A stretch of 64,000 nt of DNA from Staphylotrichum longicolle (lineage: Eukaryota; Ascomycota; Sordariomycetes; Sordariales; Chaetomiaceae). This document shows positions 22,972 to 33,946 of the stretch, piece by piece. A model generated the notes under the pieces. It saw nothing but the letters and a program-made list of their open reading frames with translations, was not told the DNA's origin and did no database searches. Both the position numbers and the translations under genes were made by a program. How positions within the stretch are numbered: position 1 is the first letter of the stretch; the number at the start of each line of letters is the position of its first letter. Location of the stretch: assembly GCA_019096155.1 (NCBI GenBank), contig JAHCVI010000006.1, positions 1-64,000 on the forward strand, given 5' to 3'.

Positions 22972-23202
22972 ATGATACCCTCACCCAGCGAGTGGATTGA
23001 GTGGCGGGACTGGTGTCCCATCTGCCAGCGCTACGTCACCTTCTACGCCTGGCGGTGCCTCTACTCGCACCGGCACGCCTACAACTGCCGCGTCTGCGGA
23101 CAGGACGTGTCCATTTGCACCTGCGTGCGGCGGCGGCGGTCTCGGTCGCGACGGTCTCGGCGACACCGGGAGGGACGGTTCCGGATCCTGCCTTATCCCT
23201 GA
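22972..23202 (+). CDS. Small Cys/His-rich, arginine-tailed protein (hypothetical)
   Basis: A 76-aa single-exon frame. Residues 14-50 contain WCPICQRYVTFYAWRC, then SHRHAYNCRVCGQD and ICTC: two CxxC pairs plus extra Cys and His, spaced like a small zinc ribbon or knuckle. The last third is strongly basic (RRRRSRSRRSRRHR), suggesting nucleic-acid binding or nuclear location. A CA-rich leader and a TATA-like element upstream support it. No family is recognised, and no function is assigned. The inner ATG at 22972 is preferred over one at 22930 because the latter adds only low-complexity residues. Confidence 0.5.
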   Translation: MIPSPSEWIEWRDWCPICQRYVTFYAWRCLYSHRHAYNCRVCGQDVSICTCVRRRRSRSRRSRRHREGRFRILPYP

Positions 23203-23828
23203 TGTGACCAGCGCGACATGATTCCCACGACACTTTCGAGTTGGGCGCCAAACGACCGGGTTGGGGGTTTGGTATCACTGGGATGGGGTTCTTTGTTCGT
23301 CTTTTTTTTTGTCAGATCTTGAGCGAGAGGGGAAGGTTGGATCGGATAAGTAAGGTATATGGCGGGTGGGACCTTACAGATTGTTGGATTTAGCGGGCGA
23401 GTGAGGTTACAACTTGTGGCTCTGGTTTTCTCTGCGGATGGGTTTCTGATTTGTCACATTCTTCCTGTTGGTTGGGATGAGGTTGCCAGAATGCATTCTC
23501 GGCACGGTTTTGGTGTGGTTGCAAGACTTGAAGAGAGTCTCCTTTGTCTAAGTTCGTTTCATATTACCTAGGCTAACGCGTAGAGTTACATTGAACTCCC
23601 CTGAGGAGGTGCTCACAAATCGCATTGTTGCTCACTTCCTTTCACGACCCCATTCAGACGGTCCGCCGCTTCCCTGTCTGCCCTGTCTGCCCTGCTTAAA
23701 AGAGTCTGGAACTGGTAGCGAGAACAACCAAAAACCGCACTCCTCGGAGAACTCCAAGGACCAGAAGTTGTCGCTGTGATGGGTGCGGAAGAGCTAGGTA
23801 CCTCAGGTAGGTGTCCTGCCGCCCTTTT
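23203..23828. other. Intergenic between convergent genes
   Basis: AT-rich stretches after 23,240 fit a 3' UTR. A small perfect repeat, CCTGTCTGC twice followed by CCTGC, lies near 23675-23697. No coding signal was recognised. Confidence 0.45.
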
Positions 23829-25325
23829 TTATCCAAGCCAGTCCAGCCAAGCCGGCTTACTGGTTCCTGTATCGTCATACAAGATGGCATAGTACACTAA
23901 AATACACACCATGGTTCGAAAGGCGGTCCAGTCCCTGGTTCCCGACGTATCATGCTCCCAACGCCTCCCCGTCCAGCATTTGGCCACCCCGGCTATACCC
24001 GCTCCTATGACGTTGTCGAGGAGTATCAGCGGGAAGAGCAAAACGGCAGACACAAACAGAATCATGACCGCCCACGTCGGGATGTGGTCATTGCCGGCGA
24101 TAGAAATAAAGATGATGGTAGACATGGCCTCGAAGTGGACGGCCATGGTGCCGGTGAGCATCTGCCAGAAGGACTTGGAAGCCGTTCCCGTTATGGTCGA
24201 GAGCTTGACGCGTCCGCGGCGGAAGCTGATGCGGTTCCGTGGGACATTTCTCGAACCGACCGCGCGAGCGAGGAGCGCGTGGCTCTGAGCAGCCACCTCT
24301 GTCTCGTGGTCCTGGCGTTCCAGGTCGGCGGAAGAGGGGCGTGGCTCTGCCGAGGATGACGGTGTGGTCTCCACAGCAGGTGTTGCAGTCCGTCTCCCAG
24401 CGCCTCTCCCTTTCGGCGTCACCACTTCTGTCGGCGCGACGCTGAGCAGCAGGATTTTCTCGGCCTCCAGCATCTCCATCTCGCTCAATCCATCCCCGTG
24501 CACCATCAACAACAAGAACTCAACTGAAAACCACGACCAAAAGTACACCCATGGCAGCAATTTGACCCCGATCCAGTCCCCGTCGACGATCATCAGCTTG
24601 GCAAACTGCAGCACCATGGGAATAATGACAATCGGTCGCAGCGTGGTACCGCGCTCGAGCCTTGACACCTCGTCCAGCAGCGCGACGATCTGCTCGACCG
24701 TGGGCGCGGCGTCCTTCCACTGCTGCCGCAGCCAGTAGTTGTACCTGCGCGAGTTTCCAAGGCGCTCGGCCAGGAGCGCGAAGGCGGCGACCTTGACGGA
24801 CACGCGGCCCTGGCGCTCGGAAGCGTCGAGGTGCAGCGCTGCAAACCGCTCGGGCACCAGGTGGCGGCGGACCAGCGTGCACAGCGCGTTGACGACCGGC
24901 GTGACGACCCGGACGAAGATGGTGGCCGTCTCGGCGATGCAGAGAAAGGGTGAGATGCGCCAGAAACGGTTGCCCTCGCCCGTGACGAGCGAGCCGGGGA
25001 GCTGCGTCATGCAGCCGAAAATAAGGGCGATGGTGATGAACGCGGCGCTGCCCGCCGAGAGGGTGTTATCGCCCGACGAGGAGCCATTCTCATCAGGGAG
25101 ATGAAAGGTGCAGTTTGTGGTGTTGGAAGGGAAGGGGGTGGTGAAGTTCATCGAACCGATATTGCCAGTCTTTACAGTGACTTGATCTAGAAAGATTTGA
25201 CTTTGCGCTATCCAGCTCGAAAGAGGTCGAATGGTGAGAAGAAGGACGATGAGAGGGAGTCTTGGAGTCTTCCAGGTTGAGTCTGCCTCGTGAACAGCCT
25301 TCAATGGCGCGACACTCAGCCGCAC
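23829..25325 (-). CDS. Multi-pass membrane protein of unknown function
   Basis: A single 498-aa open frame. Hydrophobic segments are RLPLIVLLLTIRPLSSWIA near the N-terminus, AAFITIALIFGCM near 95, IVIIPMVLQFAKLMIV and LLPWVYFWSWFSVEFLLLMV mid-protein, then AMSTIIFISIAG, WAVMILFVSAVLLFPLILL and MVCILVYYAILY near the end. An N-glycosylation-rich loop (NFTTPFPSNTTNCTF) between the first two segments suggests it faces the ER lumen or outside. A long hydrophilic loop with Ser/Pro/Thr-rich sequence separates the two membrane halves. The pattern resembles unassigned fungal membrane proteins; I recognise no Pfam family. The frame is intact, and codon use matches neighbours. Confidence 0.7.
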   Translation of the reverse strand: MRLSVAPLKAVHEADSTWKTPRLPLIVLLLTIRPLSSWIAQSQIFLDQVTVKTGNIGSMNFTTPFPSNTTNCTFHLPDENGSSSGDNTLSAGSAAFITIALIFGCMTQLPGSLVTGEGNRFWRISPFLCIAETATIFVRVVTPVVNALCTLVRRHLVPERFAALHLDASERQGRVSVKVAAFALLAERLGNSRRYNYWLRQQWKDAAPTVEQIVALLDEVSRLERGTTLRPIVIIPMVLQFAKLMIVDGDWIGVKLLPWVYFWSWFSVEFLLLMVHGDGLSEMEMLEAEKILLLSVAPTEVVTPKGRGAGRRTATPAVETTPSSSAEPRPSSADLERQDHETEVAAQSHALLARAVGSRNVPRNRISFRRGRVKLSTITGTASKSFWQMLTGTMAVHFEAMSTIIFISIAGNDHIPTWAVMILFVSAVLLFPLILLDNVIGAGIAGVAKCWTGRRWEHDTSGTRDWTAFRTMVCILVYYAILYDDTGTSKPAWLDWLG

Positions 25326-27271
25326 GCATGGCGGCCTAGTCTCCGATTGGACGCAGGCGCAAAGGAAGCTCCCATGAAAGCGCTTAATGTTTTACAGATC
25401 CGTGAGGTCAGGAGGACGGCGCCTTGTCCTTTCTCTGTCTTGTTCAGGAACCGGACACTGTCAACGATCTTTCTTACGACTGACAATGCAATCCTTGGTG
25501 AGCTACCACGCGTTAAGTCACGTTTGTATAAACATGTATGTACTGATCGACATCGACGACAAGACTTCCATCTTCTCCTGAACTGGCCATATCCAAACAC
25601 ACAGTACATGGAGGACCTGTGGAAACTCAGAGTCTGGTGACTGTAGCCACAGATCAGAGACAGCCTCTCAACCCGTTCTTGACTCCCTGCCCTTGCCAAG
25701 AACTCCCTCTCCTTGTTGCTGGATCCCACCTGTTGGTTTTTCAGACTCTCCGCCCATCTGATCCATTTGCTGTGGAAAACATTAGGTGACAGAGACCTGA
25801 CAAAACAGGATCAGAGCGGTTGGGAGTGTCGCAGGCGGTTGGGCTGACGTGGGCAGCTTTCACCGACGCCCGAGGCAGTGCTCGAGATTACCTTGATTCA
25901 AGGCGATGACTCGATGAAGCTACGCACGAGACCGTTCATGCAGTTTTCCATTGCTTCCGTCTTGACTCAAACCAACGATCCATCATACCCTACCCTACAA
26001 ATAGCATATCCCGCGTGTAACCCAAAGCAGCCTGGGAAAAGGACCACTGTGCCGCCATCTTGCGCCGCTGATACTAGGCACCTGCTCGCAGGGACAGCCG
26101 AGAAATTATGTCTGCGGCTGGAGTTTATGCATGATGAACGAAAGGTTGGGGTCCAAGACAGGCTGCCCGAAAGTCAGAGTGGCCAGCCGTCACAAAGGTA
26201 CCGAGAGAGAGGTAACAGCCTGGAAGCCGATCATCTCGAAAGGGACCAACAACGACCTGGTTCCTGGGACTCGATTGGTGCCATTTAATATACTGCCAAT
26301 TGCTCGATATTACGCTAGCAGCCTTGCACTTATTGTTAGCCGTAGGTACCTTACCTATTCAAAACGCGTCACTATCATGTGCAGCATCGTGCAGATGGTC
26401 TCGAACCATTGTTGTTGGAGGATAGGTAACAACTTAGAGCTCAACTCACCTTTGGGAGCTTGATTTGGGACGGAACTCTCGGGGCTGGTTGCGTCGTTTG
26501 TTACCCCCGAGGTGCGGCGTATCTCCGTTGGTTGGCGGGAGATCCTTGCAAAGGCCTCGCAAGCATTAGCAAACAATAGTACAATACAATGAACAACCTG
26601 CAGCTCCTGGCACATGCTCAGCACGAACTGCCGAAACATCAGCCACAAAACCAACGACCCAAGTCGTCAAGAGTTTCTCGCGATTTAGCATTGTCGGCTC
26701 CAATCAGAAACTGAGTTGTTCTGGAGGAGCCATTGCAACCCTCTTGCTGCTGTCGTGCACAGCCAATGTCATGTCCAAGGGCCCGAGCAAATGCCGGTAT
26801 TGAGGCAATGCCGAATCCCGTTTGAGCCAGAAGGTTTCAGTACAGGTTGCGGGGAGGAAGATTGTAACAGCGGGAGAACAACGGTACTGGGCCAATGACA
26901 CGTCGGTACTTGGTGTCGTGTTGGGCTTAAAACACAAGCCTCGATCCCTCTTCAACTGCATGGGCGGTTCCTGCAGAACCCGGCAGGATCCCTGAGCGCG
27001 TCATCATCCCGGGCAGCCCTGCCGGAATTGCCGGACGAGACTTCACACGTGCCAACACCATGTAACCACGCGAGGACGAGGATGGGAGTTGATAGATCAC
27101 TGTCGCGCAAAAGAATGTGGCGCGATGACCCCGGTTAATGCATTGTAACCCCCCAACAACCCCTGATCACGACGACCAACTTCGATTCACGTTCCACTAG
27201 ACGTCAACATCATTTCTGCTACGAAGAAAGCACAAAGGGCTGCAGCTGTTGGAAGGTGGTCTCATTTCTTT

Positions 27272-27333
27272 CCCGTGGCTTAAGCCAACAATATTGGACA
27301 CGGCCCGTGGCAAGCCAACAATATTGGGCACAG
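27272..27333. repeat. Imperfect 32-base direct tandem repeat
   Basis: Two adjacent copies, 27272-27303 and 27304-27333, share CCCGTGGC then AAGCCAACAATATTGG followed by (A/G)CAC. The second copy lacks two bases (TT) after CCCGTGGC. Each copy contains a near-palindromic CCAACAATATTGG. No gene overlaps it. Confidence 0.8.
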
Positions 27334-28411
27334 CCAATGTTGCCCACTTGCAACTCCTTTTGTTCATGGAAGGAGCACATACCGCAGCGTTCAGGAGTCA
27401 TTCCCTAGGAGGCTTACGTACCTCTCTTTGCCAATGGAACATCACCGAAGGGCCCGAGCAAGTGTGAGCAAGCGTCGCTGCAGAGGGGAACCCCTGAGAG
27501 CCCGGAAACGGCTACCTCCTCTCTGACTTCCCGCCCTCATACAAGACCACTGTCACATCGGCATTACGCAACAACTGTAGACAAGGACAGAAAAGTCTAG
27601 TGCTGGCATGCCAGTTCTAGTTTAGCCCGCCCATGACCGATGTACCTCATGATGTCTGAGTCCAATCATGAAAGCAGCTCACTCCAAACTCAAAATCTGA
27701 CACTTCCAAGTTGATGAAGCTGAAAGTCAGACGTGGTCGCTACGAATTAGATGATACTTCCCTGTTTGTTTCATAGCAGATGGTACTGATAGCCAAGATC
27801 TCAGGGATTACGGCTTCAACCCCGAGTGAGTCTCCTCTAATCTGCCCTGTGCTACGCAGATCCCAGCCTCTCTCAACTCTCCCTCATAGGCCCACAAGAC
27901 CCGGGGCGCAGGTTTCGGGCCTATCCAGGCAAGGATCAGCCACGTGCAGCAACTATTGACCTGTCGCAGGAAGGAAAACATCTTTTCCCCGAAGCTGACT
28001 GCGACACGAGACAGGGTTGCTTTTCCGCGCTTCCAACCACCCAGCTGGGAGCTGCATGGGGGATGTGCTGGCCGTTGAGTCTTTGACCGCCGCTTCCGCT
28101 TGTCTCGGCCCTTGGTAGCCTGTTTTCACGGATCCTTCAGGACATCGGGCAAGCAAGATTTCTGACTGCCTGACGTCCCGCGTGGCACAGATGAAATTGC
28201 CATCACGAATACACCCCAATGCGCTGCCACCAGGCCCATGCGATGAGAGTCAGGAGAGCCAACCGTCGACGACCAGGATGGGCGCGGAAGCGCCGGTGAT
28301 GCGTCCTGCACGGCTTCTCGGGCACGCAGGTTGCCTTGCCTCCTGGCTTGGTCATCGAAAAGGCCGTCCTTCTTTGGCCTTGTGGCCGTCATGTCGTCGA
28401 ACCCAAACCAG

Positions 28412-28417
28412 TATAAG
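28412..28417 (+). promoter_or_regulatory. TATA-like element of the laccase gene
   Basis: CAGTATAAGTAGG contains TATAAG 152 bases before the laccase start at 28564. The following leader is rich in C and T, usual for fungal transcription starts. Confidence 0.5.
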
Positions 28418-28563
28418 TAGGAGGGTGAGACATGCACTTCGGGGACCCTACCAGCCACCGCAGACAAGTCACTCTCTTTCAGACACACCCTTCTTCTACC
28501 TCTTTCTGAGAGCATCTTTAGTATCATTAGCACATCTCGGACCTTGGGGTTCCAAAACTCAAC

Positions 28564-30438
28564 ATGAGAAACTCACTCTTTACTTTGCTTTCCACGCTCG
28601 CTGGCTCGTTTGCCTCCATCATCCCTTACCATCCGGCAGATCTCCTCCAGCAACGACAGACAGCGTGTGAGAACACCCCCAAGTCTCGCAACTGCTGGGG
28701 CGAGTTCTCCATCAACACCAACTACTACGATGTTACGCCCGTCACCAACTCGCCGCCTAAGGAGTTCTGGCTCTCAGTCGTCGAGGGTCTCTGCACCCTC
28801 GACGGCTACAGCCGCACGTGCATGACCTTCAACGGCACAGTGCCCGGCCCGACTATCATCGCCGACTGGGGCGACGAAGTCATCATCCACGTCACCAACA
28901 ACATGGCCAACAACGGCACGAGCATCCACTGGCACGGGCTGCGGATGCTCAACAACGCGCTCAACGACGGGGTGCCGGGCGTCACGCAGTGCGGCATCGC
29001 GCCGGGCGAGACCATGACGTACCGGTTCCGGGTCACGCAGTACGGGTCGACGTGGTACCACAGTCACTTCAGCCTGCAGTACGCCGAGGGCCTGTTTGGG
29101 GGCATGATCCTGCGGGGACCGACGACGGACCACTACGACGAGGACCTCGGTCTGCTGTTCCTGCAGGACTGGCCGCACGTCGAGGCGTTCACGCTCTGGC
29201 ACACGGCCAAGCTCGGGGCGCCGCCCATCGCGCACAACGGGCTGATCAACGGGACCAACTCGTTCGACTGCAGCGGGTCCAAGGACCCCAAGTGCGTGGG
29301 CGGCGGCAAGAAGTTTGAGACGGTGTTTGAAGCCGGCAAGAAGTATCTCATCCGGCTGGTCAACGTGGCCGTGGATGGCGCGTTCCAGTTCAGCATTGAC
29401 GGGCACAAGCTGAAGGTGGTGGGGCACGATCTCGTGCCCATTGTCCCGTACATGACCGACAGCGTGGAGGTCACCATCGGGCAGCGGTACGATGTGATTG
29501 TCGAGGCCAATGCGGAGCCAGGCGACTACTGGCTGCGGAGCGGCTGGAACCTGAAGTGCGCCAGCAACGGGAATGCGGCGGACATCACGGGCATCGTGCG
29601 GTACGACGCCAGCAGCACGGCGGAGCCGAAGTCGGTGAGCACCGTGCTGCCGTCGGCAAGTTGTCTTGGTGAGCCCGTCCAGAAGACGGTGCCGCACCTG
29701 TCGCTGGACGTAACCAACATGCGGGGTGGTGTGGTCAACGAGCTGTTGGGGACCAAGTTCGACGACTACTTCAAGTGGACTATCAACACGAGCAGTCTGC
29801 TGCTCGACTGGTCGAACCCGACGATGGGGCAAATCTTTGACGGGAAGAGTCTCTTCCCCACCGAGTACAACGTCGTGGGCGTTAACGTGAGTACCTCCGT
29901 CCACTCGTCTGGTTCCATGGCTTGACCTCGAGTTATTTCTGACATCTCCTGACAGGCGTCTGGCACTGCCCCTGAATGGGCCGTCCTCGTTATCCAAGAC
30001 ACGAGCAACCTCGGGTAAGTTTGCAGCTTGCTCCCAACATTCATGACAACTCGTCGACGACTGACCATGTTCCGCAATCTTACCAGACTCGCCCATCCCA
30101 TCCACCTTCACGGCCACGACTTTTGGGTCCTCGCACAGTCGACGGGCCTCTTTGACGGCGACACCAGCAGGTTCAACACGACCAACCCGTCGCGGCGCGA
30201 CGTGGCGACGCTGCCGGGCAACGGCTACCTGGCCATCGCGTTCCAGCTCGACAACCCGGGCGCGTGGCTCGTGCACTGCCACATTGCGTGGCACGCCAGC
30301 CAGGGCCTGTCGCTCGAGTTTGTCGAGAGCCAGACGCAGATCAAGGTAGACCCAGAGAGCCGGAAGGTGTTTGACGAGACATGCGCGGCTTGGAAGGCGT
30401 GGAAGCCAGTTTGGCAGCAGGAGGACTCGGGGATTTGA
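28564..30438 (+). CDS. Secreted laccase (multicopper oxidase, ascomycete type)
   Basis: Exons 28564-29886, 29956-30014 and 30087-30438 sum to 578 codons (577 aa). A signal peptide (RNSLFTLLSTLAGSFAS) and short propeptide precede three cupredoxin domains. All copper motifs are present: HWHG near residue 122, WYHSHF near 165, HPIHLHGHDF in exon 3 and HCHIAWHASQGLSLEF for the T1-T2/T3 cluster. Leu in GLSLEF at the axial position points to a higher-potential T1 site. The C-terminus is DSGI, the plug typical of asco-laccases that blocks the solvent channel after processing. Several N-x-S/T sites are present. The reaction is one-electron oxidation of phenols with reduction of O2 to water; roles include lignin modification and pigment formation. 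The frame is intact. A 506-aa antisense frame over it is a GC-bias shadow. Confidence 0.95.
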
Positions 30439-31140
30439 GGGCCAGGTTCTTGAGTTCCAAGCTGTTAGAAGTTAAAAGTGGGCGCGTGCGGTTTTATAGT
30501 TGGGGCTGCTCAAGTGTATCATCACTGGATTACTTACGGTTTTCGTCCCGCTCGGTTTTCTTTTCGCTCCCTTCCCCTCTCATTTCTTCTTTCTCTCCTT
30601 GTGTAAATACTGCAGAGAACTAGAGTTGACTGAAATCCAAATGATGGTTGAGACTCTCTTAACGTCTGGTTGAATGAGTGCATGTGTGTCGCGAGTCTTC
30701 GATGATTGGGCAGATAACCACACCCGGCCTCCAGATGCACAAGATTCTCTGAATAGGTACTGTTTTTCTCTCCTTGTTTGGTTATCAGAAGGTGAAAAGC
30801 ATGGCCCCAAGAAAGGTGACCGCATTTCTGATGAAGATCAGCCGCCCCTATATCCAGTATGCACGGCCGGTGCCGGCGACGGATATTCGCTTTGTTCCAG
30901 GAAGATGATCGGGCCGAGCTGTGGAGGTCGAGAGGAGGGAGTTGGGCCTGAAACAACCTTGTATCAACGACCGCCAAGGCAGACGTGGCACTGGCACACA
31001 GCTGTCATTGCAGGCCAGGCACCCACCCACTCACGCCAAGGCGCGGCAGAACCTCCAATCCCGGTCATCGCAACTTCGAAGCTCGAAGTTTGACCAGGCA
31101 CGCTCACGCGATTCGCGCCGCAGGCCATTGGAACACCACA
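30439..31140. other. Intergenic
   Basis: Contains the laccase 3' UTR and the GatB promoter. Frames found here are short and overlap on both strands without domains. Confidence 0.45.
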
Positions 31141-33027
31141 ATGGGCCGCATGGGCCGGGTATCGACTGCGGAGCTCGGCAGATATCTGCTCACGGGCCAG
31201 ATCAACCGCCAGGGTTGTCTGCGCACCCGTCTCCCGCAAATCTCGGCCAACGCAGCTTTCCGCCAGAAACACCAGACCCGCACCTTCGCAACCCAAGCCG
31301 ATACGTCCTCGTCGTCATCCGTCCCTCCGAATGCGACCGCCGTGCCCGTCGTGCCATTCCGCAAGCAACAAAAGGACCAAGCCAAGGCCCTCAAGGCTTC
31401 CGGCAAGAAGAAGAAAAAGAACGCCGATAACCAGACCGTTCCTGGGTGGGAGCTGACCGTCGGCATCGAAATCCACGCCCAGCTCAACACCGCCCGCAAG
31501 CTCTTCTCCCCCGCCGCCGCCTCGTTCAACGACACCCCGAACAGCCATGTGGCCCTCTTCGACGTCGCCATGCCCGGCTCGCAGCCGCTCTTCCAGCCTG
31601 CCACCCTGATCCCCGCCGTGCGCGCCGCCTTGGCTCTCAACTGCGCCATCCAGCCCGTCAGCCGCTTCGACCGCAAGCACTACTTCCACTGGGACCAGCC
31701 CGCAGGCTACCAGATTACACAATACTACCACCCCTTTGCGCGAGATGGTCACATAACCCTCCTCGCCCGCGACGGCATCCCCCCCGAAGATGGCGACTGC
31801 GTCGAGATCGGTATCAAACAGGTGCAGATGGAGCAGGACACGGCCAAGACCACCGCCCAGCCGGGCGAAGTCCAGTGGATCGACTTCAACCGCGTCGGCA
31901 TGCCCCTGATCGAGATCATCACCCAACCCCAGATCCACCACCCGGCCACCGCCGCCGCCTTCGTGCGCAAGGTGCAGATGCTGCTCGGCTCTGTCGACGC
32001 CTGCGTTTCGGGCATGGAAGCCGGCGGCCTGCGCGCCGACGTCAATGTTTCGGTGCGCCGGACCGAGGATGCGGCGACGGGCCAGCTGGGGACACGCACA
32101 GAGATCAAGAACCTGAGCAGTTTCAAGGCTGTCGAGGACGCCGTCATTGCCGAGCGCGACCGGCAAATTGCCGTGCTGGAGGCTGGCGGCGTGGTGGAGG
32201 GCGAGACGCGCGGCTGGTCGTTGGGTGGCACAGAGACGCGCCGTTTACGCGGCAAGGAGGGGGAAGTGGACTACCGGTACATGCCAGACCCGGATCTCGG
32301 GCCCGTCGTGATTGGGGAGGACCTTGTCGGGCATCTGGCATCGTCCATGGGCATGTTGCCAGACGCCGAAATTGATGAGCTGGCCGAGAAGTACGGGCTG
32401 AGTTCCAAGGATGCGCTTTCACTTATGATGCTGGATGACGGAGCACGCATTCAGTACTTCTACAATGTCCTCGACGCGCTGGAGGAGCGATTAGAGATTT
32501 CTGCGGATGCCGGTTCTGACCAGCGGCATGCTCTGCTGGCTGCGAACTGGTGTCTCCACGAGCTTGGCAAGCTGACCGAGCTCGCCAGCGATCTCGGCAT
32601 GACGCCCGAGGGCGAGTGCCATGTTCCGTCGTCGGACCTGGCTGCCATCCTCTGCCACCTTCACCGCAGAGACATTACAGCCAGGGTGGCCAAGGACCTG
32701 CTGTGGGGGGTCTTCCGTGGGGAGATTGCCGCCGGCGACGTCACGCAAACGGTGGAATCTGGCAATCTGTGGTTCAAGGAACTTTCCGAGCAAGAATACG
32801 CGGGCCTTGCCGACGAGGTGGTCACCGGCGAAACCAAAGTTCTGGGCGACTTCTTGCGCTTCAAACAAGGCAAGGCCAAGGCCTACCCGCAAGGGAAGCT
32901 CATGTTCCTGGTGGGGAAAATGATGCGGGCTGGTGCCGAGGAGCGCATGGATCCCGCTTCCGCCGAGAGGGTGTTGCGAGCGAGGATTGAGGAGGTTCAT
33001 TTACCAGCACTCGAGTCGAACGAGTAA
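31141..33027 (+). CDS. PET112: Mitochondrial glutamyl-tRNA(Gln) amidotransferase subunit B (GatB/PET112)
   Basis: Single exon, 628 aa. GatB, with the amidase GatA and a fungal third subunit, converts Glu-tRNA(Gln) to Gln-tRNA(Gln) in mitochondria. A basic, Ser-rich presequence of about 100 residues (GRMGRVSTAELGRYLL, later KKKKKN) is consistent with import. The cradle domain starts at ELTVGIEIHAQLNT, followed by KLFSPAAASF, NSHVALFDVAMPGSQP, FDRKHYFHWDQPAGYQITQ, IGIKQVQMEQDTAK, DFNRVGMPLIEIITQP, VDACVSGMEAGGLRADVNVS and YRYMPDPDLGP, all GatB signatures. The C-terminal YqeY-like tail ends near KLMFLVGKMMRA. Start: the ATG at 31141 is chosen since sequence upstream of it is unlike a presequence. 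The frame is intact over 1.9 kb, useful as a quality control for this part of the assembly. Confidence 0.95.
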   Translation: MGRMGRVSTAELGRYLLTGQINRQGCLRTRLPQISANAAFRQKHQTRTFATQADTSSSSSVPPNATAVPVVPFRKQQKDQAKALKASGKKKKKNADNQTVPGWELTVGIEIHAQLNTARKLFSPAAASFNDTPNSHVALFDVAMPGSQPLFQPATLIPAVRAALALNCAIQPVSRFDRKHYFHWDQPAGYQITQYYHPFARDGHITLLARDGIPPEDGDCVEIGIKQVQMEQDTAKTTAQPGEVQWIDFNRVGMPLIEIITQPQIHHPATAAAFVRKVQMLLGSVDACVSGMEAGGLRADVNVSVRRTEDAATGQLGTRTEIKNLSSFKAVEDAVIAERDRQIAVLEAGGVVEGETRGWSLGGTETRRLRGKEGEVDYRYMPDPDLGPVVIGEDLVGHLASSMGMLPDAEIDELAEKYGLSSKDALSLMMLDDGARIQYFYNVLDALEERLEISADAGSDQRHALLAANWCLHELGKLTELASDLGMTPEGECHVPSSDLAAILCHLHRRDITARVAKDLLWGVFRGEIAAGDVTQTVESGNLWFKELSEQEYAGLADEVVTGETKVLGDFLRFKQGKAKAYPQGKLMFLVGKMMRAGAEERMDPASAERVLRARIEEVHLPALESNE

Positions 33028-33946
33028 AGGGCGAGTTATTGGCTGTCACCTGGAGACAGGCATCCTGCCGTCGGTCCGGGACGGACGTGTGTCATGACGA
33101 GTTGCCTCAGATTCCCGTCTTCAAACGCCCGTTCCATGGCCGCCATCCTCTGGTTCCGTCTTGTACACCAAACATTGGTCAACGTGATGACAAGGTCATT
33201 GATCCATTGAACCTCTGGGTTCGCTCTGTTTTCCACTCATCTCCTTTCGGCCATTTCGGCAGATGCCACTCACCGTCTGCTTCTTGTGTTTGACACTCCC
33301 TGCCGACACTTATGGTTTTTACTTTGTGCATGTCCAACTCCCCACGTGGACTTGGTGCAAGGCATGATGGCCACTAGACCCCCGCCAGCGACGGGAAGTT
33401 GCATAATTCTGGCAAATTCTGCGAGGCTGACAGGGACTGACCCGTCCCGAGTTTGCGGGCGCGTTTGCTGGCCTGAGAGGTCGAGTCAGAAGCCCAGAAT
33501 CAGTTCAAGCAACGCTCGTCAGTGAACTCCGAAGTTGTCCTGCAAACGATGAAATGGCATGCAGCCAGTTCGCTGCTCCCTCCCATGCTCTTCAGTTGTC
33601 TCTCCCGTCATGTGATGAAGGCCTTGACCAAGAGACAGATGCTTCGTCCTTCGTGGCACTTTTGCATAAGTATCTTCATCCTCTCGCCACACATGGATCC
33701 CGAGAACTCTCTCTCTGCTTCCTCACCCAGATCCCCCAGCTTGAGTGTGAGCATGCGGAGAAAGTACGCTCTCGGTCCCTGCCGCCTTCGCCATCGCTTC
33801 GTTCGCCGGAGAGTCCAAGGTGTCAGCATCGTCTCCCCCCTCAACCGCTACTCATTTTTCTTTTACCATCCCCGCACCGGTCAAGCCCGCATCCGCGTCC
33901 GCCGCCCCATCCACTCTCGCTTCATCGTGCTTCGTTTCAACGCGCC
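33028..33946. other. Intergenic / promoter
   Basis: Pyrimidine-rich and CT-rich close to 33,850-33,946, as expected for a leader. The plus-strand frames upstream of 33947 run into the gene but lack good composition, and I treat them as untranslated. Confidence 0.45.

Larger units (their letters stand above)
25326..28563. other. Gene-poor gap, 3.2 kb
   Basis: No convincing gene on either strand. Frames such as 25316-25729 or 25878-26288 lack domains and splice logic. The stretch contains a 32-base tandem duplication at 27272-27333, listed separately, and the shared words CACAGCCAATGT and AAGGGCCCGAGCAA near both 26.77 and 27.3-27.45 kb. The final 600 bases are the laccase promoter. Confidence 0.5.

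Noticed and set aside
26340..26460. B-box-like sequence (complement GGTTCGAGACC near 26396-26406) suggesting a tRNA
   Set aside because: No matching A box, a poor T stem and no acceptor-stem pairing.
28774..30294. 506-aa frame antisense to the laccase
   Set aside because: Arises from high GC at third positions of the laccase; it has no motif and crosses the laccase introns.
31315..32166. 283-aa frame antisense to GatB
   Set aside because: Gly/His-rich shadow; the plus strand is unambiguous GatB.
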